Shown here: positions 1 to 10,539 of the stretch, piece after piece
Numbering within the stretch: the stretch's first letter is position 1
How the letters are laid out: the number at the start of each line of letters is the position of its first letter
Source: Misgurnus anguillicaudatus
Lineage: Eukaryota > Chordata > Actinopteri > Cypriniformes > Cobitidae
Reading direction: 5' to 3'
DNA length: 64,000 nt
Assembly (NCBI RefSeq): GCF_027580225.2
Contig: NC_073358.2
Span: 44,739,001 to 44,803,000, forward strand
The notes under the pieces: generated by a model
Databases searched by the model: none
The model's input: only the letters and a program-made list of their open reading frames with translations
What the model was told of the DNA's origin: nothing
Position numbers and translations under genes: made by a program

Positions 1-720
1 AGTTCCTCATGAGCCATGCTTGCTGCATTATAGCCTCGATTTTTTTTTTTGGTATTACTTTATTTTGAAGGTCCTGTTCGACATTCTTTTGACTATAAGG
101 AACGTCACACCTTGTCAATTAACTGTCATTAGAATATCAGTAGACTGTCTACTTTATACATGGTCTACAAGAAGAAAGCCTTGGAAATAAATGTAGCTAA
201 ATTTGACCAGAATTGGGTCAGTAATGTAGTCCTAAGTGATAATAATTGGCTCCATTTTCCAAGATACAGCTCAAGTCAACATTGCATCAAAATAATTCAT
301 TTTGTGCGATTATGCTCCATAACTTTTCTGCAAAATGGGATATAACAATGAGAATGGTGTCACACCAATCATTAAAAATGTATCTTTTATTGATACCAAT
401 AACAAATTTCCATTCATTTAATGTTGTTTCTTCAGGTAAAATTTTCATGCTTTTTCATGAAAAATGTACCAAATTGTTTTTTAAGGGAAAAATATTACGC
501 AACTGTTCCTTGGAAATGTTAGGCAATGACAGTTTTACAAGCCACCAAATTTAATTGTAGATCCATAGATCTGGCCAAGACAAATGTACTCTGCAATAAA
601 AGAAAAATAATTTACACTTAGGTAATAAACTTTTGTCTCAAAGTGAAGATGAATTTATAAACTTTCATAAGGTAACATTTTCATAATTCTGTTGAATACT
701 TTGTTGAGAAGTATAATCTG
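1..720. other. AT-rich stretch, no recognisable gene
   Basis: Two short overlapping open frames occur (160-345 and 246-554), with no domain, signal or composition suggesting coding. No long inverted or direct repeat was seen within it. Confidence 0.5.
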
Positions 721-756
721 ACACCCCGTTCCCTTTTAGGCAAATAAACTTGCCTG

Positions 757-1467
757 TGTATAGATAATTACATCTTTATTGTGAAATACTTTGAAAAACA
801 AACAGCACATTTATCACCTGTTTTCTAATTCATCTTATCAAAATGATGTAACCCATTAAATTTTATCTCAGAGGTTGATCATTTTCCAAAATTTGTAGAC
901 CAGTGATTCCTGCTAATATTTTATGATGTTCCTCCAACAAACATTTGACTGACTTTAAGTAACTACAAGTACATGTCAACTAATTTTGTCGCAGTGCACA
1001 TGCGTCTTACGTCTGTACATGTATTAATCAACTAAACAGACTGTACTCCAAAAATAACAACCTCATAAGTTGTTTGTGCAAGCACCTTATTACGACGTAA
1101 AGTGACGTATTAAGGGATTAGTGTCTTCTAGCGGCAGCTTATACAACCTGTTGTTACGTTTTAAGGTTTTTGCCTTATAGACGGTTTCAGCAGTAACAAC
1201 ATAAACAAGCGGCTGTCGTGGTCCACACGTAACTTCCGGTAAACTCCGCTAAGAATAAATAACAACAACGTTCTTTAAACGTATGGTTTATTTATATAAC
1301 AAACAAAAAAAACAACACACAGATTACCTAGGAAACCAAAACATTTGTTATTTTCGACGAGGCGCTTGTTCAAGAGATCAGTTTAGCAACTAGTCAGACC
1401 ATTAAAAAAACAAAACCGGAAGTAAGGTTCAGATCCAGACGTGTATCACGTGCGTCCGATGAAACCG
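757..1467 (+). repeat. 0.7-kb direct repeat, unit 1
   Basis: This unit runs from gtgtatagataattacatc to gatgaaacc. Unit 2 begins at the next base with the same start. The two are nearly identical across the interior. Unit 1 retains about 53 bases (near 1285-1340, including a TTTATTTATATAAC stretch) that unit 2 lacks. No transposase or coding frame is present. It could be a tandemly duplicated non-autonomous element or an LTR-like unit; neither is proven. Confidence 0.85.
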
Positions 1468-2130
1468 TGTATAGATAATTACATCTTTATTGTGAAATAC
1501 TTTGAAAAACAAACAGCACATTTATCACCTGTTTTCTAATTCATCTTATCAAAATGATGTAACCCATTAAATTTTATCTCAGAGGTTGATCATTTTCCAA
1601 AATTTGTAGACCAGTGATTCCTGCTAATATTTTATGATGTTCCTCCAACAAACATTTGACTGACTTTAAGTAACTACAAGTACATGTCAACAAATTTTGT
1701 CGCAGTGCACATGCGTCTTACGTCTGTACATGTATCAATCAACTAAACAGACTGTACTCCAAAAATAACAACCTCATAAGTTGTTTGTGCAAGCACCTTA
1801 TTACGACGTAAAGTGACGTATTAAGGGATTAGTGTCTTCTAGCGGCAGCTTATACAACCTGTTGTTACGTTTTAAGGTTTTTGCCTTATAGACCGTTTCA
1901 GCAGTAACAACATAAACAAGCGGCTGTCGCAGTCCACGCATAACTTCCGGTAAACTCCGCAAAGAATAAATAACAACAACGTTCTATAAACTAAAACATT
2001 TGTTATTTTCAACAAGGCATTTGTTCAAGAGATCAGTTTAGCAACTAGTCAGACCATTAAAAAAAACGAAACCGGAAGTAAAGTTCGGATCCAGACGTGT
2101 ATCGCGTCAGCACGTGCGTTCGATGAAACG
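1468..2130 (+). repeat. 0.7-kb direct repeat, unit 2
   Basis: Second copy, abutting unit 1 head to tail with no spacer. It shares the internal landmarks of unit 1 (cctgctaatattttatgatg, gtgacgtattaaggg, tctagcggcagc, aacttccggtaaactccgc). It ends at gatgaaacg, where similarity to unit 1 stops. Confidence 0.85.
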
Positions 2131-2266
2131 TCTATATGCTCTTGGCTTTAGTCTCTAGGCCCATATTTTACATCGGACATACAATTGGGTAACCTAGCAC
2201 GTTACCAGATATTTTTTAATATACAAAAGCAAAAATGTCATTAAACAGGTTTTTTGTGATTGTTGT

Positions 2267-2720
2267 GGGCAAAAATCCTTGATCTTGCGGCACGTTTTCT
2301 TAAAAAAATGTGATGGTATATGCAGGATATTTATGCAATTTTATGCAATGAAATTGCGTGAACTTGCAAAAATTGCGTGAACTTGCAAAAATTGCAGTTG
2401 GGGTTTGCAGCTTTTCAATGATGTTCACGTCGCATATTTATGTCACTTTATAACGTTCCCATAGCAACAGGGGACATGGCTGCGCTTGTGTGAAGTAAAT
2501 GCAACATTTTTCACCTTTTTGCTAAGATATATGTGACTTTTACTACGAAAATGCTATGAAATCATGCAAGCCCCGCATATTTTGCGCGCGGAAATCTGCA
2601 ATTTATCCGGCGAAAGTGCAGCGTATTTGAAAAAATGTGGCCCCTGCATAAATATGCAGACTTTGGCTGATTATGCTTTTAATCATGCGATCGCATAATC
2701 GCGTTTTTCTGGAGGATTAA
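2267..2720. repeat. Probable interspersed repeat with a short tandem duplication
   Basis: The interval is rich in tatgcaat, gcatatttatg and gcgatcgcataatcgcg motifs of the kind seen at hAT-like element ends in fish. Within it, a roughly 20-base unit (ttgcgtgaacttgcaaaaa) occurs twice in tandem at about 2354-2392. Its boundaries are uncertain. Confidence 0.45.
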
Positions 2721-2867
2721 AGGTGCAATCTGAAATGTCTCTATATCCCCATCTCTGTTTTTTAAAAATCAAACTACAGGTTACTTTACGTGCTCATCTT
2801 TGCATATTCCTGCAAAATCTGACCCAGGAGCTTAACTTTTAAATCTTGATTATAAACTCTTATGTAA

Positions 2868-3098
2868 TGAGGTGACTAATTCGTATAAGTTCGTACGACC
2901 ACATTCGTAAATTTTTGTACATTTTGCTTTTGCCCCTGTGACATTGGGGTTAGAGGTGGGGTTTTGTAATTGTTTTTTTTATGATAATCGTATGTATTAG
3001 TATCGTATGTAATTCCCTTCGTACGAACTCGTGCAAATTAGCCAGCTCGTAAAATACGTACAAATTCTCGTGAGATCAGGCTGAAACTTACCATTGTG
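2868..3098 (+). repeat. Interspersed repeat ending in cgtgagatcaggctg
   Basis: It carries paired motifs: ttcgtacgaccacattcg near the left and ctcgtaaaatacgtac near the right. The same family is recognisable at 41378-41995 and, degraded, at 12760-12970. The middle holds a cccctgtgacattgggg core shared by all three. Confidence 0.7.
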
Positions 3099-3151
3099 AA
3101 TCCTGGTAAGGTAAGAAGAACTGATCACTGATCGCTTTAGCTTTAATCTAT

Positions 3152-3284
3152 TTAAAGGGACCATGTCACAAGACTTTTTTAAGATGTCAAATAAATCTTT
3201 GGTGTCCCCAGAGCACATATATGAAGTTTTAGCTCAAAATGCCATATAAATAATTTAATATAGCATGTTAAAATTGGCACTTTG
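3152..3284 (+). mobile_element. Left end of TTAA-flanked MITE (family A), interrupted
   Basis: It begins TTAAAGGGACCATGTCACAA and carries the family A landmark tgtcaaataaatctttggtg. Homologous copies are at 15180, 31167, 35761, 48623 and 54250. The copy is cut at 3285 by the foldback element that follows. Its other end appears at 5430-5505. The middle of the family A consensus is missing, so it was also partly deleted. Confidence 0.8.
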
Positions 3285-3286
3285 TA

Positions 3287-3794
3287 CACTCTTAAAATGA
3301 ATGTGTTAAATCAACACATCTTGTGTCTAGTTAAGGACAACACACCTAGTGTGTTGTCCTTAAATTAACACATCTCTGTGTTATTTTTAGAACAACACAC
3401 TTTGTGTTGTTTTAACACATCTTGTGTTGTCCCTTTTATTTATATGAACTCTAAATCAGCACGAAATGACACATAATGTGTTAAAATTAACACATAATGT
3501 GTTAAATAGTTTAACACAAAGCAATGTGTTAAAATTAACACACCCTGGATGTGTTAATTTTAACACATTGCTTTGTGTTAAACTATTTAACACATTATGT
3601 GTTGTTTTTAACACATTAAGTGTCATTTAAGTTCATAAAAAATAAAAGGGACAACACAAGATGTGTTAAAACAACACAAAGTGTGTTGTTCCAAAAATAA
3701 CACAGAGATGTGTTAAATTAAGGACAACACACTAGATGTGTTGTCCTTAACTAGACACAAGATGTGGTAATTTAACACATTCATTTTAAGAGTG
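3287..3794. mobile_element. 508-bp foldback element with TA target duplication
   Basis: A long palindrome: the left half (cactcttaaaatgaatgtg outward to inward) is the reverse complement of the right half along nearly all its length, with the centre near 3545. It is built from repeated acacaN/tgtgtt words such as taacacattatgtgttaa, so each arm is itself internally repetitive. A TA dinucleotide flanks both ends (3285-3286 and 3795-3796), consistent with a Tc1/mariner-type target. It has no coding capacity. Confidence 0.88.
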
Positions 3795-3870
3795 TAACAG
3801 ATTACATTTTAATAAGGGTTTTAATAAGGGTTTGAATGGCAACCATGCTTTCCTGTAAGTCTCATTCGCT

Positions 3871-4998
3871 TACAGTCCGACTTTTGAACTTTTTTCATTA
3901 TTATTTATTCGCGTATATTATTATTATTATTATTATTATTTATTGCTACACTGACAAATAGCAAGAATGTCCTGAAAAAAATGCGTATAATAGCTATCTT
4001 AACGGGCCGCTTTTTCTCCTTCTCTTTCTCTACCAGCGCATCCGCGATCATAACTGTCATTAGAGTTTGAGCATACTTCTAAAACACAATCGATCAAATA
4101 ATTGCAGAGGTATGACTTCATGAATCATTTGCAAATTTACCTCGTAAATCATGTCAATTCATCACGCGTGAAGAGGTTAAACTCCGTGACATTGCAAATT
4201 ACTGAAAAGTAATTGCTGGCTTTTAGAAACCACTACAAAATATGATAAAAATAAACTCTTTTACTGCAATAATATTTTAACTAATACACTTTTAAAGTAG
4301 ATTTGAAAGGAATACTGTTGTTTTCTGCTACTTGAACTTGGGGCTCGAGCACCCGACCTAAGGTTCGACCTGCCTTCGAAAACAGCAAGTCAAGTTCGTT
4401 TACCGTTAATTATTAAGACTAAATGGGCAGGTAAATTCGTTAAAAAAATGAAAGTAATCCGCCAAAATATGGTTTTACAGGTCTATTAAAATAAAGCCAT
4501 TATTAATTTTCCTAACGCATAGTTCTTTGATCTTTACCTCCGTTTAAAACGTTATAAATTTGGCAAAGGAGGATGTTCAGCAATTTGAACAGCAACTCCG
4601 CAACCAACTCGGTTTATGATGGTGAGAAATTTGAGTGAGAGGCTTTGTCCTATTTAATTAATTATTTATATTTCATTATAAATACAATGAATACAATGTT
4701 AAAATAATATTTTTATTGGCACGAACACAATTTTTGTATAACATTTAAAATTATCTGTCTCTTTTCGTTAGAGACATTTGAATGTGAGATTCTGGAAACG
4801 AAACGTGACGTTAAGTTTTGCGGACCCGTCAGGTCAGGAAATAAAGCGGGTGAACACAAATTAATCTATGAATAGAACCTTGTCGGAGCTGGACAAAAAA
4901 CAATCCAGCGGAGACCTCCTTAAACCTTAGGTGTGTATGTGTGTGTCCCGGTTAAATATTAATAAAAAAAGGAATAGTTCAAAAGTCGGACTGTAAGA
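3871..4998. mobile_element. Putative non-autonomous element with 22-bp terminal inverted repeats
   Basis: The first 22 bases, starting cttacagtccgacttttga, recur as a perfect reverse complement at 4977-4998. No target duplication could be identified and no open frame of note lies inside. An (ATT)n run at about 3916-3945 sits just inside the left end. Confidence 0.55.
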
Positions 4999-5429
4999 GT
5001 ATTTCATGAGAGCATAAATGCCTGTAATATTACCACTATAGTACTTGATCTGTTTAAAATGATTTCATTGATATATTATGCCTATAAAGGAGTTAAATAA
5101 AAAAAATGTCTAATCCAGTAATTAATTTTTTTATCTGAGCACACAATCAGAAAACCCGTGGTGGTTAATTTTTTCATTTTTGTTTTTCATTTGAAAAAAA
5201 AAACGATTGAACGAATGATACACAGACCCATTACCATGTTTTTAGCAATTTTTAATGCCGTCTTTCGTCTTTTAAATAGGAAATAAAGACAATGTTTCTT
5301 GACAAAAGATCAGATAGCCTATACTAGGCTAATTCAAAATAAGACGTAAGTGTGCCAACAACAGTTGGCCCGCCATCTACTGGCTAAAAAAAATATTGGC
5401 CCGCGGCCAAAGTTACTTGCCGACCCCTG

Positions 5430-5505
5430 GTGTAGAAGCACTGGGGACCCAATCATAGCACTTAAACATGGAAAAAGTCGGATTTTCATGCCATGGCCCC
5501 TTTAA
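5430..5505 (+). mobile_element. Right end of TTAA MITE family A
   Basis: It reads agaagcactggggacccaat through to ggcccctttaa, matching the right end of the other family A copies. It is likely the partner of the left end at 3152, separated by later insertions and a deletion. Confidence 0.75.
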
Positions 5506-5509
5506 TATT

Positions 5510-6150
5510 TAAATGTATGCACATTTCCTTATTCCTGCATAGGCCTGACAATACTGTATGCAAAATTACTAACATAACATAGAATGCATATAGGAAAATT
5601 GACAGCTTTGCACATCCATAAGCAACAGCAGGAGGATGATTCACCAGCCTAACACATGGAACAAACACTGATCTAAATATTGCATTAATATTAGCCATAA
5701 TACAGAGACATTCAGTATTTAGTTTAGAGATTCAGAGTAATTTAGCATGTATTTGTGCTATACTACAAAAATACAAAAATTACCATGGTCTTACAAAAAA
5801 ACAGTTACTACACTTTTAATATATTAAAGGCCCGTTCTTCCTGTGTTTTTGAAGCTTTGATTGTGTTTACAGTGCGCAATATAACGTGTTCATGTTTCAC
5901 GTTTAAAAATGCGGTATTTTTCACACAATTTACTTATCTTTATAGCACTGTTTTCACCTTCCTAAAAACGGGCTGATGCCTTTCTTGTTCTTTGAAATCC
6001 CTCCTTCAAAAATACGTAACAAGTTCTGATTCTGAATTAGTGTGTTGCGATTCGACAGTAGCTTAGCTTGCCGTTAGCTTAGCTTGCCATTAGCTTAACT
6101 GGCGACTGATGTATTCCTGTGGTCAGAGTTTAGTCAAAAATTCTTGCTTT
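5510..6150. other. No recognisable gene
   Basis: Two short open frames lie on opposite strands, with no family resemblance. A small tandem repetition of agcttagcttgccgttagc-like words occurs at about 6060-6100. Confidence 0.45.
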
Positions 6151-6159
6151 GACATCATT

Positions 6160-6690
6160 CAACCGGGACAACCCAATATCACAAAATAATGTACCTATAG
6201 TCATGTAAATTTGTGAGGTTTTTTTTGTGACACTGTCACGTTTTTCCGTGTTTTTACTTGAACGTATCACGTATTTCTGTTTACGTGTCATTGTCACGTA
6301 TTGGTTACTCAATTGCTTTTTCCTATTTTCAAACCATTGTCACTTCAGTTTAGGGTTAGATTTGGTGTTTGCGTTAGGATGTCACTTTAAGTATTGGTTA
6401 ATACTATTTTTTTCTGATTTTTTAAAATATTTTCTGATATTTAAACCATTGTCGTCTGGCGTTAGGGTTAGAGTTCGGTTTGGGTATGGATGTCATTTTA
6501 TGTTTATCTAACCCTAAACCAAAGTGACAATGGTAAGAAAATATGACAAAACAGTTGAGTAACCAATACGTGACAATGATTACATGATACGTTCACATAA
6601 AAATGCGGAAAAATGTGACAGTATCACGGAAAGGATTTACGCGACTATAGGTATGTAATTTCGTGATACTGGGTTGAGCGGGAAGTTAGA
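6160..6690. mobile_element. Foldback element, about 530 bp
   Basis: The left arm (caaccgggacaacccaatatc, then cctatagtcatgtaaattt and cacgtattggttactcaa) is mirrored on the right (ttgagtaaccaatacgtg, then tataggtatgtaatttcgtg and atactgggttgagcggg). The loop contains two tandem ggcgttagggttagag-like segments. Short open frames here follow the arms and are not genes. Confidence 0.7.
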
Positions 6691-6889
6691 GGGCTGTAGT
6701 CCAAACCGGCCGTTTGTAGGCTTTGAAAGGGGAATTTTGTTAAAGAAAATATATCGCCTAGCAGTGAACTTTGAACTTTATCATTTTGCAGGTATTATTT
6801 ATGCAATTACAGCAACATTACACACTAACTAAAGTTTAAAAATGGGATCAGGAAGAACGTGACCTTTAAAACCATGGTTAAGTTATTTT

Positions 6890-7060
6890 CAACTTAGAAA
6901 ATGTTTATATTTCACACAACAATAGGTTTAAACAACCCAGCAATTTTGGTTGAAACAACCTAGCATAGGTAAAATACAATCCAGTGGGTTGGGTTCTTCC
7001 AATTTTGCCACAATGCTGGGTTGAAAATGACCCAGTGCTTTTAGTATGTGACTTTTTTGG
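6890..7060. repeat. Short repeat rich in aacccagca / gctgggtt motifs
   Basis: It contains caacaataggtttaaacaacc, cctagcataggtaaaa and atgctgggttgaaaatgaccc. The same word set recurs at about 19700-19865, so this is one interspersed family, probably a small MITE. Confidence 0.6.
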
Positions 7061-7579
7061 TTAAAAATGAGCAAACATCTGCACAATTGCTATAATAACT
7101 TATAGTAAAGCATACATAAATATGCAAAAATATGAGTTTTTACTGTTCTAACATTTAGATTGTATAACCACAGATGTTATCTTCGCTAGTACTGATGATA
7201 ATAATTATACAAAATTCATAAGTATATCAACAACAGATGAATAGGTCTGTTATCAGTGCACTTGCTAGCTAAAACTAGTGGTGATACAGGGTAGCAATTT
7301 AAAAGTTGGCATGCTTTCCAGTGAGTCTAACACTGTAAACACTATGACACACAGCAGTGCTGGCTAGAAGTCCTGTCCTCCAGTCTTTAAAAATACACTT
7401 TTATACGTTTAAATGTCATTATGGTCTTAAATGTTGAGCATCAACAAAATTAGCTTTTTTGGCTGTTTTGGTAACCAACGTTCCTGAATATCATAGCGCA
7501 CTACTGTATGAATGGTCGCAGTAATCAAGCATCCTGAGTTTTCAGTTACTGTAGGTACAGATATGTATACATTTGGGAC

Positions 7580-7690
7580 CAATATATTTAATATGGTACC
7601 TCTGAGGTATTACTACAGTATGAACGTTTAGGTAGAAAGCTGTTTTTTGAAAGGGTGCCGCCCCAGTGACTATTTTTTTCTGAGAGTGGG
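7580..7690. repeat. Small interspersed repeat with ggtacc-centred motifs
   Basis: It resembles the sequences at 17960-18075 and 61795-61925: paired gtacc...ggta motifs around a statement such as gaggtactaatatgaac, and a ccccagtgac/ccccagtaac end. It has no coding capacity. Confidence 0.5.
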
Positions 7691-7749
7691 GAATATAAAA
7701 TGTATTGATTGAATGCACATTAGATAAAAGCATCTGCTAAATGCATATT

Positions 7750-8930
7750 TTATCTTATTGTTTATAGCTTTATTAATTTATTATCATCTCCCTCCTGTAA
7801 TATTTCCAATTAAGTCATTAATTTAATCGTATTTGATATTTTCGCCCATCAGCTTCAATCTCTCAGGTATAGGTATTGTTTGTTGATCATGTGTATACTG
7901 ACAGTCAGATTGACAGCTGGATAAATATGCATTAGGTGGGCAGCAGCTGGCGCAGAACCTCCTCTTGAACCATTTGACACATCCACGTCTCCTCATTTCC
8001 ATATAATATAATTAGCATTAATCTAAATGGGGTTAAAGGAGAGCGCACAAATGTACACCAGAGCTGAAAAATGCAACACCTCCATGGAAACTGCAAAATC
8101 TGAATGATCCACTGTGTTATGTATTTTTGGACCAAATTCTGTGGCAAGGGTGTGAAAACGAAGGCGGATTCACGTCATGTTGTTCACACTAGGCAGCAGT
8201 CGCTCTGTGTAGACAACAGCACTTAAACGTTCATTTAATTCTGATGTTTCTGGCCCAATCTCCATCCCTTTATAGGGCAATGATCAATGTTTGATGGTGT
8301 TTGGTATTTATAATCTATGTTGAATAAAACAGCCATAGGTTAATGTTCTGGGCTGACATTCATAACCAGTTTAGCTATAATAACACAAGTGCATTTATTC
8401 TTTACTTTAAGGTTTTGTAGTTTAGCATAAATCAACAAAATTATAATGAATTTTACTTAAAAATCATTATTAAATTGTTTCTTTGGCTATGGTTTTAAGG
8501 CTAATGCTCATAAAAACCTCTGTTTCGTTTGACTGGTTCAGTACCATGCCCGGGCGCGGTTTGGTTAATCACGCACTGGAGGTGAATCAATTGAGATTAA
8601 AGTGGTCATTTGTGATTTTTGCTGTTATAAAAAGGAAGTGAAGTGGAGTTCAGTGTTTCTTTATGCCTTTTCAGTCATGTTGGCTTATTACCGTAATGAA
8701 TGAAATTCACTGTCATGCTTCGTTCTGATTGGTCGGGAGCTCATTCATGCGACATCCATTATGCAAAGATCTCAAGAATCTGTTTAGATGCATCAGCTGC
8801 AGAGGATGTGAGAATATGTGAGACTGACATGCAGGGTATTTGTGAGCATGAATATATGTGTAGTCTTTTGTGTATCTACATCTTTACAAATGAAGACTAA
8901 TATCCATTAAACCTTTCAATTGTACAAAAA
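7750..8930. other. No recognisable gene
   Basis: Apparently single-copy AT-rich DNA. The open frames at 7932-8147 (minus) and 8700-8900 (plus) show no domain or low-complexity signature and are treated as chance. Confidence 0.45.
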
Positions 8931-8939
8931 TCACATTAC

Positions 8940-9215
8940 ATTAGGAACGTTTACATGCGACCAAATAATCTGTTTGCAATCGTATTGATGGCTTAATCAT
9001 ATTGAAAAGCCTTCATGTAAACACCTTAACCAATACTGTTGAGGTCGATCGAATGCAAATTTCAAGTGTATTGAAAGGGGTGGTGTAGTCAGATCTGTGA
9101 TCCGATCATCAAGAGAAAAGTATGCATGTAAATGCGTGGATCATTGTATTTTCTCAATCGGACGCAAAAATACCTTGTGCACATGCGCAGAAGAATTAAG
9201 TGCTTAGGTTCGCAT
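8940..9215 (+). repeat. Interspersed repeat, copy 1 (inverted partner at 34905)
   Basis: Landmarks gtttacatgcgaccaaataa, ccttcatgtaaacacctta, ggtggtgtagtcagatctg and cttgtgcacatgcgcag recur in reverse order and strand at 34905-35155. The copy has inverted tacatg/catgta motifs near both ends, suggesting a MITE. Confidence 0.75.
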
Positions 9216-9349
9216 CTTATTTACGGATCACATGATTCTGGTCACAGGCATATTTCAAGGCCATTTGATGATAAAAATTGTATAGTGAAGTGAGAGTGAT
9301 TTTGTTAATTGTCATTGAACTCTTATGAGTTAATATGAATTTGTATATA

Positions 9350-10533
9350 CACTCACCTAAAGGATTATTAGGAACACCTGTTCAATTTCTCATTAATGCA
9401 ATTATCTAATAAACCAATCACATGGCAGTTGCTTCAATGCATTTAGGGGTGTGGTCCTGGTCAAGACAATCCCTTGAACTCCAAACTGAATGTCAGAATA
9501 GGAAAGAAAGGTGATTTAAGCAATTTTAAACATGCCGGTTTGAGTATTTCACAATCTGCTCAGTTACTGGGATTTTCACGCACAACCATTTCTAGGGTTT
9601 ACAAAGAATGGTGTGAAAAGGGAAAAACATCCAGTATGCGGCAGTCCTGTTGGCGAAAATGCCTTGTTGATACTAGAGGTCAGAGGAGAATGGGCCGACT
9701 GATTCAAGCTGATAGAAGAGCAACTTTGACTGAAATAACTACTCATTACAACCGAGGTATGCAGCAAAGCATTTGTGAAGCAACAACACGCACAACCTTG
9801 AGGCGGATTGGCTACAACAGCAGAAGACCCCACCGGGTACCACTCATCTCCATTACAAATAGGAAAAAAAGACTACAACTTGCACAAGCTCACCAAAATT
9901 GGACAGTTGAAGACAGGAAAAATGTTTCCTGGTCTGATGAGTCTCGATTTCTGTTGAGACCTTCAGATGGTAGAGTCAGAATTTGGCGTAAACAGAATGA
10001 GAACATGGATCGATCATGCCTTGTTACCACTGTGCAGGCTGCTAGTGGTGGTGTAATGGTGTGGGGGATATTTTCTTGGCACACTTTAGGCCCCGCTCAG
10101 TGCCAATTGGCCATCGTTTAAAAGCCACGGCCTACCTGAGCATTGTTTCTGACCATGTCCATCCCTTTATGACCATGTACCCATCCTCTGATGGCTACTT
10201 CCAACAGGATAATGCATCATGTCACAAAGCTCAAATCATTTCAAATTGGTTTCTTGAACATGACAATGAGTTCACTGTACTAAAATGGCCTCCACAGTCG
10301 CCAGGTCTCAACCCAATAGAGCATCTTTGGGATGTGGTGGAAAGGGAGCTTCGTGTCCTGGATGTGCATCCCACAAATCTCATCAACTGCAAGATGCTAT
10401 CCTATCAGTATGGGCCAACATTTCTAAAGAATGCTTTCAGCACCTTGTTGAATCATTGCCAAGTAGAATTAAGGCAGTTCTGAAGGCGAACACAGTATTA
10501 GTATGGTGTTCCTAATAATCCTTTAGGTGAGTG
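9350..10533 (+). mobile_element. Tc1/mariner-like transposon, copy 1 (1184 bp, near full length)
   Basis: Terminal inverted repeats are cactcacctaaaggattatt at the left and its exact reverse complement at the right end. TATA stands on both sides, so a TA duplication fits. The element contains one transposase-derived frame broken by small indels (see the pseudogene). Three further copies lie in the window. The perfect repeat ends and few lesions suggest it is the youngest of the four. Confidence 0.95.
9498..10490 (+). pseudogene. Tc1-like transposase, inactivated
   Basis: Cut-and-paste transposase. An N-terminal helix-turn-helix region (SISQSAQLLGFSRTTISRVYKEW) is followed by the GRLIQADRRATLTEIT region and a DDE catalytic core. 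Catalytic residues seen: Asp in WSDESRF (codon 9936-9938), Asp in QQDNA (10208-10210) and Glu in NPIEHLW (10319-10321), with 36 residues between the last two. Lesions: the expected start ATGGGAAAG is ATAGGAAAG at 9498; about 8 residues are missing after SNF compared with copies 3 and 4; a +2 frameshift lies near 10092-10100 relative to copy 3; and a 1-base loss near 10380 relative to copy 4 shifts the C-terminus again. Overlapping minus-strand frames are shadows. It cannot make an intact enzyme. Confidence 0.93.
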
Positions 10534-10539
10534 TATATT

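Noticed and set aside
757..2130. Pair of LTRs bounding a retrovirus-like element
   Set aside because: The two units abut with no internal region, and no gag/pol-like frame, primer-binding site or TG...CA ends were seen.
3300..3790. CRISPR-like array of recurring acaca/tgtgtt words
   Set aside because: The words form one large palindrome with no regular repeat-spacer period, in a vertebrate genome.
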